Shown: positions 7,482 through 14,810 of the stretch, piece by piece
Layout of the letters: every line of letters begins with the position of its first letter
How positions within the stretch are numbered: position 1 is the stretch's first letter
Assembly (NCBI GenBank): GCA_005792545.1
Contig: SXRM01000185.1
Coordinates: 1-46,612, forward strand
Reading direction: 5' to 3'
From: Pseudomonadota bacterium
GTDB taxonomy: Bacteria; Myxococcota_A; UBA9042
Length of the DNA: 46,612 nucleotides
The notes under the pieces: model-generated
Seen by the model: the letters and a program-made list of their open reading frames with translations, nothing else
The model's database searches: none
Told to the model about the DNA's origin: nothing
Position numbers and translations under genes: made by a program

Positions 7482-9458
7482 TCAAGCTTGGGCGACAGAT
7501 TGCGCGCGCCAATTATCTGCCCGGCTGCGCCAGCGCCGCAAGCGACAACAACCGGTTGCAAGGACCAGGCCGACCAGCGTTGCAACGGAACTGTCACTGC
7601 CAGCACCGGCCGAGCACGCACTTGGTGCAGTGGCGGGGGGCTTGGCGATCACTTTGATGTCGGCGACCGCATCCGCTGTGGCCACCTCGGCGTTGCCGGG
7701 TCCGCCGGCGCCCGGCGCCCCATCGCCCAACGCGTCCGGCGCGTCAGCGGCAGCCTCTGTGTCGCCCCGAGCACGTTGCTCGCAGCCCCCGGTTGGCGCG
7801 GCGAGATCCAGCCTGCCGGCGCCGTAGGTGTTGTCGGGGGCGCTGGCGCTCATGGCGATGGCGTGTTCGACAACGAACGCCGCTGCGGCGGCCGGGGATG
7901 CCTGGGCGCGCGACATCTGCAGCGCGATCGCCCCAGCGACATGCGGGCACGCGGCCGAGGTGCCCTCAAAGGCGGCCAGCACTGAAGTCTGCACGCTGGT
8001 CGGCGCAGCGAGGTCGGGCTTGGTGCGGCCATCCCAAGTCGGCCCCCGCGAGCTGTACGACGCAGCCGGCCCGGTGGTGTAGTCGTCCCAGTCGATGGCG
8101 CCGACGGCCACGGCGTCCGGGCATTGTGCCGGGTCGATGATGGTGCCGGCCTTGACCCATGGGTTCAGACTGGCGCTGCCGGTGACAGCAACGCGCACCC
8201 CGAGCTTGCCGGTGGGCGCCGCCGCACCAGGCTTGACGCGCACGCCAATGTAGACTGCGCCGCTTTTGCTGAATGCGTAGTCCAAGACCTCCTGCGGCGC
8301 CTGACCGCCGTCCTGAGTGCTGTTGGAGACGGCGACCTTGGCGCACGGCCACGTGCCGCTGCTGCAGACATAGAGGTCCAGATCTATCGCGGTCTTCGGG
8401 TAGGCGTCCCAGTCGAGCTCGACATCGACGTAGCTGTCTTTTTGGGCGAACAGCATGGCGCGGTTGTTGCCCTCAAAGTCGAGCCAGCCATCGCCGTCCT
8501 GGTCCTGCCACTTGCCCAACCACATGGCGTGATCGGCTTCGTTGCCGGCGGCGGCGACCCACACGATGCCCTGCGCGGCCGCCTGACTCACCAGTTCGCA
8601 AGGCTTGCCAGTGCCATCGGCGAACGAAAACCCGGTAGTCCACCCCGAAGAGTCGCTGACGACATGGATGCCGGAAGCGACCAGCTTGGGCAGCAACGCC
8701 TGCAGTTCCGGGACCGTGACCGCTGACCACGCGTACAGCTCTGCCTGCGGTGCCAGATCGGCGACGATCTCGGCGCAGGCCGTGCCGTGCACCTCGTCGG
8801 GGTCGGGATTCTGATACGGCGCTTTGCCGCCGAGCGCTTGCAGTTCACCGGACTGGACCGCAGCGCTGAGCCCGTGCCAGGCGTCGTCGAGCACGGCCAC
8901 CTTGGCGCCCTGCCCGGCCGTGCCACAGGCGTGCAGGCGATCGGCGCCAGTTAGCTCAATACCTTGGGTGGCTTTCGAGCCAAGCAGCGGACGCCGCGCC
9001 CAGGGCAACCGGACCGCGGTCACGCCACTCAGCGTGCGCTCGACATCGGCGACCCGCTCGATCGATAGCCAGACCAGCCAGGCGTCCCAGCCGCGCGCGA
9101 CAACGTCCAGACCCAGCGTGCCTGTGCGCGCGTGGGTCCAAGCGGTGGTTGAGGCCGCGTTCTTGGCGTACAGCTCGACCAGAACGTGATCGCCTCGCAG
9201 AAGCGGCCGGCCCAGCCTGCGCGCGTACGGGCGAACGGCGGGGTTCTCCAGCGCGGCCCGCAGGTCGCCGCTGCGCCAGGCGTCGACGAGCAAACGCAAC
9301 GGGCCATGGACTGGGCTCTGCGCTGGCCACGGTTGTGCAAGTGCAGGCAGCGCCAGCAACCACGCCGCGACTGCGGCGACTACTTGAGCGTAGCCTCGGC
9401 GGCGGTGGCGTGCAGCGCGGACCGCAGCGACTTCTTGAGGGCGAACAGCCGCTGCCAC
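7482..9458 (-). CDS. secreted subtilisin-like serine protease (S8) with MYXO-CTERM-like tail
   Basis: About 658 residues if the GTG at 9458 is the start; no ATG gives a sensible signal peptide, and the hydrophobic signal core (A-W-L-L-A-L-P-A-L-A) begins right after the stop of the overlapping small gene, so the start is uncertain. Catalytic triad: Asp in A-V-L-D-D-A-W, His in E-V-H-G-T-A, Ser in G-T-S-A-A-C-P-H-V-A-G; the oxyanion Asn is in A-A-A-G-N-E. A segment between the Asn and Ser motifs resembles a pre-peptidase (PPC-like) beta domain inserted in the catalytic unit. The C-terminus has a Cys, a hydrophobic helix, then an Arg cluster (R-L-R-R-W-R-S-R), like MYXO-CTERM surface-sorting tails but followed by about 12 further residues. 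Probably cell-surface proteolysis. Confidence 0.85.
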   Translation of the reverse strand: MAAAVRPQEVAAVRAARHRRRGYAQVVAAVAAWLLALPALAQPWPAQSPVHGPLRLLVDAWRSGDLRAALENPAVRPYARRLGRPLLRGDHVLVELYAKNAASTTAWTHARTGTLGLDVVARGWDAWLVWLSIERVADVERTLSGVTAVRLPWARRPLLGSKATQGIELTGADRLHACGTAGQGAKVAVLDDAWHGLSAAVQSGELQALGGKAPYQNPDPDEVHGTACAEIVADLAPQAELYAWSAVTVPELQALLPKLVASGIHVVSDSSGWTTGFSFADGTGKPCELVSQAAAQGIVWVAAAGNEADHAMWLGKWQDQDGDGWLDFEGNNRAMLFAQKDSYVDVELDWDAYPKTAIDLDLYVCSSGTWPCAKVAVSNSTQDGGQAPQEVLDYAFSKSGAVYIGVRVKPGAAAPTGKLGVRVAVTGSASLNPWVKAGTIIDPAQCPDAVAVGAIDWDDYTTGPAASYSSRGPTWDGRTKPDLAAPTSVQTSVLAAFEGTSAACPHVAGAIALQMSRAQASPAAAAAFVVEHAIAMSASAPDNTYGAGRLDLAAPTGGCEQRARGDTEAAADAPDALGDGAPGAGGPGNAEVATADAVADIKVIAKPPATAPSACSAGAGSDSSVATLVGLVLATGCCRLRRWRSRADNWRAQSVAQA

Positions 9459-9637
9459 TTGGGCCGGGTGTGGGCCTCGACGGCCAACGCCACCGGCCGC
9501 CGCACCGAACCGTCGAAGCGCTGTTCGCCCATGTCGTAAAAGCGCGACTTTTGAGACGAATCGCCGGTCGACTGCGCGTACGCGGGCAGCGACGCCAGCA
9601 AGGTGGCCGCAAGCGCGAACAGGAACGTGGATTTCAT
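9380..9637 (-). CDS. small secreted protein of unknown function
   Basis: 85 residues with a clear Sec signal peptide: positive M-K-S-T start, hydrophobic core (L-F-A-L-A-A-T-L-L-A-S-L) and A-Y-A-Q cleavage site at about residue 22. The mature part of about 63 residues is rich in Arg and Lys with no cysteines and no family I recognise. It lies just upstream of the subtilase and overlaps its likely N-terminal coding region by up to 79 bases in another frame. Coupling is possible; it could be a protease-associated peptide or inhibitor, but that is a guess from position only. Confidence 0.6.
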   Translation of the reverse strand: MKSTFLFALAATLLASLPAYAQSTGDSSQKSRFYDMGEQRFDGSVRRPVALAVEAHTRPKWQRLFALKKSLRSALHATAAEATLK

Positions 9638-9722
9638 GGCTTCCCATAGGTGCGCGCGGCGGGATCATGCGCGCATCGTGCTGGGACGCCTGAGGCTTTG
9701 CAATGATCTAAGGCGAGACGGG

Positions 9723-10289
9723 CTAGTGCGAGAAATACGGATTCTCACCGGTCGAGTGGTCGGTGACGTCCACGATCTCTTTGATGTCCGGAAACTTATC
9801 CTTGAGCCGGGTCTCGATGCCGAACTTGAGCGTGGCCGAACTCGACGAGCAGCCGTGACAGCCGCCGCCAAAGCGCAGCATCACGTTGCCGTCCTGTACT
9901 TCGACCAGGTTGACCACGCCACCGTGCGACGCGACCGACGGATTGATCTCGGTGTCGATGACCCACTGCACCCGCTCAAACAGTGGTGCGTCAGCTGCAG
10001 GCCCCGCCGCGGCCGGATTGTCGAAGTGAAAGCCGGAGAAGTCCGCGGTCTCCATGTAGTCGATGGTGCCGTCTTTGAAGCGGCCGTAGCTCTTTTCGTC
10101 GACATAGACACTGAGCCCATCGGCCACCATCACGTGATCGTCGGGCTTGCCCTCGGTCTCGAAATCCAGGTCGTAGAAGTAGCCATCGGGGCCGCCCAGG
10201 TCGACGATGACGCGCAGGCCGTAGCCCTCTGGCTGCTGTTTGTCGCCCATCTCGCGGACTTTGCGGACGGCGGCGCTGGTGATGTGCAT
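9723..10289 (-). CDS. nfuA: Fe-S biogenesis protein NfuA
   Basis: 188 residues; the start is the ATG at 10289 (M-H-I-T), since the upstream extension has no family match. The N-terminal half is a degenerate A-type (IscA/HesB-like) domain without the three cluster cysteines, as in E. coli NfuA. The C-terminal half is a NifU-like scaffold with the C-x-x-C motif in G-G-G-C-H-G-C-S. NfuA carries a [4Fe-4S] cluster between two subunits and passes it to client proteins. It is apparently a single-gene unit: 85 bases separate it from the small secreted gene and 119 from the lipoprotein gene. Confidence 0.9.
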   Translation of the reverse strand: MHITSAAVRKVREMGDKQQPEGYGLRVIVDLGGPDGYFYDLDFETEGKPDDHVMVADGLSVYVDEKSYGRFKDGTIDYMETADFSGFHFDNPAAAGPAADAPLFERVQWVIDTEINPSVASHGGVVNLVEVQDGNVMLRFGGGCHGCSSSSATLKFGIETRLKDKFPDIKEIVDVTDHSTGENPYFSH

Positions 10290-10408
10290 GGTCGGTTCCG
10301 GGCGGTCGAGTCGACCGCGGTGCAATCGTAGGTGGGCTGACGGGAGCGTCAATACCGGACCAAAATAGTCCTGTTTATGCAGTCACAAGGCGGTCACAGT
10401 CAAAGCGC

Positions 10409-11329
10409 TCACAGTTTGTCCTTGGTCACGTCGGCCGGGTAGAAGAACGCGGAAACCCCGGTAAAGGTCAGCGCTGCGGACAGCTGCGTACACGTGCCCG
10501 TGGCGTCCTGGGCCAGATCGCCCATGGTCCCTGTCAGCGACTCGACGATGTCGTCGATGTTGCCCTGGTCTTCGGCCGCGGTCTTGGCGATTTTGGCGAT
10601 GCTCGACAGTGTGATTCCACCGCCGACCAGGCCGGCGTCCACGCGCTGGTCGTCCAGGATGTGAAAGCGCACGCGGCCGCCGCGCATCTCCAAGGTGTAC
10701 TCCTTGCCGAACACCTGGATCGGCAGGTCGATGTCAAAGGGTCCGACGTCGATGGTCCCAGCGACCAGCTTGCCCTTGCCGCACACCGTCGCGGGATCGC
10801 GCTTGTTCAGGTGAAAGGTCTGTCCGGTCAGCACCTTGCCGTCGGTGCCGAGCAGTGGCATGCCCTGGCCGGCGCGGATGCGCACCGTGACCTCGCTGTC
10901 GTCGGTCAGGCTGTCCAGGCCGACCAGCTCGACCATCAGCAGCACGCCGCCCGACTCGACGCTGGCTTGCAGCAGCGACTCAAACGCGGCGATGCCCGAC
11001 GCTTCGATAAGTGGCACCAGCAGCGAAAATTGGTTGTCGATCCCCGCAACGCCGTCCGGCGACACGAAGTCCTTTTTGCCGCAGGTGGCCTTGTCATCAG
11101 CGGTGCTGACTTTGCCGTCGAGATCCCAGCCCAGCACCGTCCCCGGCGGCTTCTGCCGCGCAAACTTGATGGTGTCGAGCACGAACAGGCGCTTGGTCGC
11201 AAACGGCGCGACCTTGGTCTCAAACGTGACATCGGCCTTGCTATCCGCGACCGCGTCGCCCGCCGCAGGCGTCGCCGTGCCCTCACATCCCAGGATCAGT
11301 GCCAGCAGGGCCGGCAGACAACCGCGCAT
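10409..11329 (-). CDS. lipoprotein of unknown function
   Basis: 306 residues. The ATG at 11329 is chosen: it is preceded by a GGGGA Shine-Dalgarno-like stretch and gives a short signal (M-R-G-C-L-P-A-L-L-A-L-I-L-G-C-E) with the lipobox Cys at about 15. The mature protein has a Ser/Asp/Ala linker, then a segment F-V-L-D-T-I with L-G-W-D-L-D-G-K. There are two further pairs of cysteines that could form disulphides. I do not recognise a named domain; proteins with a similar D-T-I/D-L-D opening are common lipoproteins of Myxococcota (recollection, not checked). It starts 12 bases after the DUF1552 gene ends, so it is probably the last member of that operon. Confidence 0.75.
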   Translation of the reverse strand: MRGCLPALLALILGCEGTATPAAGDAVADSKADVTFETKVAPFATKRLFVLDTIKFARQKPPGTVLGWDLDGKVSTADDKATCGKKDFVSPDGVAGIDNQFSLLVPLIEASGIAAFESLLQASVESGGVLLMVELVGLDSLTDDSEVTVRIRAGQGMPLLGTDGKVLTGQTFHLNKRDPATVCGKGKLVAGTIDVGPFDIDLPIQVFGKEYTLEMRGGRVRFHILDDQRVDAGLVGGGITLSSIAKIAKTAAEDQGNIDDIVESLTGTMGDLAQDATGTCTQLSAALTFTGVSAFFYPADVTKDKL

Positions 11330-11340
11330 CGTCCCCAACC

Positions 11341-12678
11341 TTACGCCTCGATGGCGCCCAAGCCGTCACTGACTTTGCCACCTTCGCCGCCGAACTCTGC
11401 GAGATCGCAGCCAACAGCGCGGCACAGCGACAACAAGGCCTTGGAGGTATTCTCACCGCCGACGCTGCGATAGTGCACGTCGTTCTTGAGCTTGCCGCCA
11501 GCGGATCCGGCGATGATCAATGGCATTTCTTCCAGCGAGTGGGTCTTGCCGAGCGACACTTCGCTGCAACCCATCACGGCGCAGTGGTCGAGCAGCGTGC
11601 CAGCGCCTTCCTGCACTTGCGCCAGCGCGTCCACTTGCGCCGCAAACATCTCGACGCACTGGACGGTAATCGCGTGCACTTCTTTCTGCTCGCCGGGCTC
11701 GTTGTGGGTCAGCTCATGGTGGCCGGTGGTGGCGCCTTGAAACAGTACGTTGGTGACCGGCATGGTCAAGAAGTTGCTGAACACCCGCGTCTGGTCGCAG
11801 GCCATGGCGTAGGCGACGAGCTCACAAAACAGCTGGTTTTTCTTGGCCAGCTGTGGACGGCCTTCGATGTCGGGATACGCCTTGTCCGGCGTCTTGGGCA
11901 CTTTGCAGGCATCGAGCTTGGGCGGGGCAAGCTGCAGTTTTGCGAGCCGCTGCTCCAGCTGGCGAACGCCCTCAAAGTGCTGGTCGAGCCGCGTCGCGTC
12001 TGCGGTCCCCACCTGACCGCGCAGGCTTTTCAGGTCGGCCGCCACCGCGTCGAGCACGCTGCGGCGCAGGCCCAGCGTCGGGTCGAACTTGGGCTTTTCG
12101 CCCGGCATGGTGAAACCGACGCCAAAGATCCGCTCGAATAGCGCATAGGGATTGGTCTCGGCCGGGTTCTGCGAGTTCGGACCGTTGAACGAGTAGCCGT
12201 TGCCGGCCGACGCACCAAACTCCAGCGAGCGAAAGCGGGTGTCCTTGCCGATGACGTTGGCGATGATCTGGTCGATGCTTGGCCCGGCAAAGGTGGTGTC
12301 GCCACCCTGATGCAGCAACGGGCGGCCGCTCAGGATGCCGGCCGCGCCGGCGCCGTGCGGTTGAGTGTTGGCAATCCCCAGGCGGGTGCCGGTGACGACG
12401 GCGATGCGTGACTTGTGCTTGGCCAGCGGCGCCAGTTGGTCGCTCAGTTGCCAGGCCCCGCCGACGCCGTGGGCCTTGGGCACCCAACGGTCGGGCAGGA
12501 TGCCGTTGCCCCAAAAAAACAAGCCAAAGCGCTTGGGAAAGCCATCGCTACCCGGCTCGGCCCACGCTGTGCCGTTGTCGTTGCAAAAGCGATCGAGCGC
12601 CGGCAGGCCAATCGCCACCACAGAGCCGCCGAGCAGGCCGCGCAGCACCGAACGACGGGTGAGGTTGCGCACGTTCAT
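11341..12678 (-). CDS. DUF1552 protein with Tat signal
   Basis: 445 residues. The ATG at 12678 overlaps the stop of the preceding DUF1592-type gene (ATGA). The N-terminus carries a twin-arginine signal (L-T-R-R-S-V-L-R-G-L-L-G-G), implying export of a folded protein. The body shows the features of DUF1552: F-F-W-G-N-G-I-L-P-D-R-W near residue 55, G-I-L-S-G-R-P, D-Q-I-I-A, and a C-terminal L-D-H-C-A-V-M-G-C-S-E. Proteins of this family are encoded next to DUF1592/DUF1588 cytochrome-like proteins in Planctomycetes and Myxococcota; the reaction is unknown. The arrangement SRPBCC - DUF1592 - DUF1552 - lipoprotein, with overlaps, suggests one transcript. Confidence 0.9.
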   Translation of the reverse strand: MNVRNLTRRSVLRGLLGGSVVAIGLPALDRFCNDNGTAWAEPGSDGFPKRFGLFFWGNGILPDRWVPKAHGVGGAWQLSDQLAPLAKHKSRIAVVTGTRLGIANTQPHGAGAAGILSGRPLLHQGGDTTFAGPSIDQIIANVIGKDTRFRSLEFGASAGNGYSFNGPNSQNPAETNPYALFERIFGVGFTMPGEKPKFDPTLGLRRSVLDAVAADLKSLRGQVGTADATRLDQHFEGVRQLEQRLAKLQLAPPKLDACKVPKTPDKAYPDIEGRPQLAKKNQLFCELVAYAMACDQTRVFSNFLTMPVTNVLFQGATTGHHELTHNEPGEQKEVHAITVQCVEMFAAQVDALAQVQEGAGTLLDHCAVMGCSEVSLGKTHSLEEMPLIIAGSAGGKLKNDVHYRSVGGENTSKALLSLCRAVGCDLAEFGGEGGKVSDGLGAIEA

Positions 12679-14294
12679 TTGGCCCCCGCGCACGCCAGCC
12701 GCGAAAAGCCATCGGACAAGGCGATGTCGCGCATTAAAGCATTGACTTTCATGCCGTTTTTGCCGAATGTCGCCGCCAACGCGTCGACCTGCGACTTCTC
12801 GCCAGCGACCGTCGGCCGCGCCACCCCATATCCGTAGAGCTTTTGGGTCACGCAGCGGCGAAACTTGGCGCTGTCGGCCAGCACCACGGCCAGGCTGTCG
12901 AGGTCGCCAAACGGCACGCCATCCAGATCGCCGGTGGTATCGATGGGTTCACCGTTGTCTTTACTTCGATAGCGACCGATGCCGTCAAAGCGCTCAAAGG
13001 CAAACCCGATGGGATCCAGGGTCTTGTGGCATGAGCTGCAGCCAGGCACGTTCATGTGGGCCGTCAGACGCTGCCGCAGCGTCTTGGCCTCGGGTGACGG
13101 CTCCGGAATCGCCGTGTTGAGATTGGCCGGCGGGTCGGGCACGAAGTCGCACAGCAGAAAGCGCCGAACGAACGCGCCGCGCAAGGTCGGCGAGCTCGAC
13201 ACCGGGTGGGCCGCGTGGCCAAGAAACGACACTTGGCCCAAGAAGCCGCGCCGCTCGCCGTAATCCGGCAACGTCACTGCAGCGTGTCCCTTCTCATTGT
13301 CGGCCGGCACTTCGTAGATTGCGGCCAGCCGCCGATCCACAAACGTCGTGCGCGTCGTGATGAACGCCCGAAAGTCGCTGTCGGTGTCGATCGCCAGGTG
13401 CTCGACCAGCCGCAGCGTCTCTTCGCGAGCCGACGGCCCAAGATCGCTGCTGAAGTGCTTGTAGACCTTGGGATCTTTGTTCAGCTTGGCCACGTCGTGC
13501 AGCTGCAACCACTCGCCAGCCCAGTTGCGCACGCTGCGCCGCAACTTGGGGTCAGCGAGCAGGCGATCGACCTGCGCTGCCCGGACTTTCGGGTCATGCA
13601 GCGAGCCATCTTTGGCGGTTGCCAACAACGCGGCATCAGGTGGCCCTGCCCACAGGAAATAAGCGAGGCGCGACGCCAGCTCATAGGCCGTCAGTCGCTT
13701 GCAGCCGGCGTGCGCGGGATCCGCCTGACCGTGCTCGGTGCGATAGAGAAAGCCTGGCGCCTGCAACAGCTGCACCAGCGCATACTCCGCCGCCTGCTCG
13801 AAGGTGCCGAGCGCAGTGGCGGCCTTGGTCGCAGTGGCCGCGATGGTCGCAACTTCGGTTGGAGACAGCGCGCGCCGCCATAGCCGGTCGCCGACCTCGC
13901 CGACGAACTGACTAAGGCACGCGCTGTCCTGCGGCCCCGTAGGCTTGCAAGTCAGCAGCTTGACGAGGCGCTCCGGCTTGCCGGCCACCTGCGCGGCGAG
14001 GCTGCGCGCCGCTTCCTCGTACAGCTCGACGCCGCGCGGCGACACCTTGGCGACGGCGCTGCCAACCGTCAGTAGGTGCTCAAACGCGACATCGGGCTCC
14101 AGCGTGGGCGGCAGCGACAGATCATCGCCGAGCACGTCGCGGACGGTGTTGTCGTACTGCGCGCGAGTCAGGCGCGGCATCGCTGCCGGGGCAGGTTGCA
14201 GCTTAGCTGGCGCCGGCGTGGTCGTCGGTGGCGTCTGCTCGTCGCATGCGGCGAGCGTGAGCAACAGCACCATTGTGGCATACGCCCTGGTCAT
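12675..14294 (-). CDS. DUF1592/DUF1588/DUF1585-type lipoprotein with one CxxCH
   Basis: 539 residues. The ATG at 14294 gives a lipoprotein signal (V-L-L-L-T-L-A-A-C-D) and overlaps the stop of the SRPBCC gene. A Pro/Thr linker is followed by R-L-T-R-A-Q-Y-D-N-T-V-R-D-V-L-G (DUF1587 opening), W-R-R-A-L-S-P-T-E (DUF1595), F-L-Y-R-T-E and A-S-R-L-A-Y-F-L-W (DUF1592), then C-S-S-C-H-K-x-L-D-P-I-G-F-A-F-E (DUF1588), and a C-terminal Y-G-Y-G-V-A-R-P region (DUF1585). The C-x-x-C-H is the only haem-type motif, and whether it binds haem in this family is unsettled. It acts outside the cytoplasm, probably as partner of the DUF1552 protein. Confidence 0.9.
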   Translation of the reverse strand: MTRAYATMVLLLTLAACDEQTPPTTTPAPAKLQPAPAAMPRLTRAQYDNTVRDVLGDDLSLPPTLEPDVAFEHLLTVGSAVAKVSPRGVELYEEAARSLAAQVAGKPERLVKLLTCKPTGPQDSACLSQFVGEVGDRLWRRALSPTEVATIAATATKAATALGTFEQAAEYALVQLLQAPGFLYRTEHGQADPAHAGCKRLTAYELASRLAYFLWAGPPDAALLATAKDGSLHDPKVRAAQVDRLLADPKLRRSVRNWAGEWLQLHDVAKLNKDPKVYKHFSSDLGPSAREETLRLVEHLAIDTDSDFRAFITTRTTFVDRRLAAIYEVPADNEKGHAAVTLPDYGERRGFLGQVSFLGHAAHPVSSSPTLRGAFVRRFLLCDFVPDPPANLNTAIPEPSPEAKTLRQRLTAHMNVPGCSSCHKTLDPIGFAFERFDGIGRYRSKDNGEPIDTTGDLDGVPFGDLDSLAVVLADSAKFRRCVTQKLYGYGVARPTVAGEKSQVDALAATFGKNGMKVNALMRDIALSDGFSRLACAGAK

Positions 14295-14785
14295 CGGCCC
14301 TCCGGCGCATCGGTCAGCATCTCGCGAAGCGCGGCAAAGGTCGTTTCCCAACCCATGCGCGCGGCATCTGCCAACAATTCCGGTCGCATAGCAACATCAC
14401 TTGCCACCAACGGGCTGACAACTGTGACTACGCTGCCGGCGGATTCGTTATCGGGTGCGACGGCGATGCGCCAGTAGTCGGGGACCAGCTGCCCTTCTTC
14501 TCCAGCGTTCTTCCCCGCGCTCTGTACGCCATACCACTCGAGCACGGCGACGCGCGGCGGGTCGAACTCGACCCAGCGGCCGATGCGCTCCCATGACGAG
14601 CCGTCGTCTTCCGTCCAGCCGGCGTGCACCTCACCGTGCAGCGCCTCTGTGCTCTCGGCCTCGTCGCAGAACCACGAACGCAGGCCTTGGGCCGTGGTGA
14701 ACAGCGCAAACACCCGCTCCGGTGGTGCCGGCAGCTGCTGGCGCACGATGACCTGCCGTGGCGTTGGCGCGTGGGGGTTGAACAT
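14291..14785 (-). CDS. SRPBCC (AHSA1-like) ligand-binding fold protein
   Basis: 164 residues. Start ATG 14785 (M-F-N-P), chosen because homology-like sequence begins there (V-I-V-R-Q-Q-L-P-A-P-P-E-R-V-F-A-L-F-T), which is the first strand and helix of the Bet v1/AHSA1 fold; the usual W-F at the helix end (L-R-S-W-F-C-D) and the C-terminal long helix (G-W-E-T-T-F-A-A-L-R-E-M) are present. Cytoplasmic and small; members bind hydrophobic ligands or contact Hsp90, so no specific role can be given. Its stop overlaps the start of the DUF1592-type gene (ATGA), making it the first gene of that set. Confidence 0.8.
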   Translation of the reverse strand: MFNPHAPTPRQVIVRQQLPAPPERVFALFTTAQGLRSWFCDEAESTEALHGEVHAGWTEDDGSSWERIGRWVEFDPPRVAVLEWYGVQSAGKNAGEEGQLVPDYWRIAVAPDNESAGSVVTVVSPLVASDVAMRPELLADAARMGWETTFAALREMLTDAPEGR

Positions 14786-14810
14786 CGGTTGTCCAGGGTG
14801 CGGCGGAGCG

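Noticed and set aside
12740..12780. TGCCGTTTTTGCCGAA resembling the palindrome
   Set aside because: It is not an inverted repeat (TGCCG...GCCGA) and lies in the DUF1592-type coding sequence.
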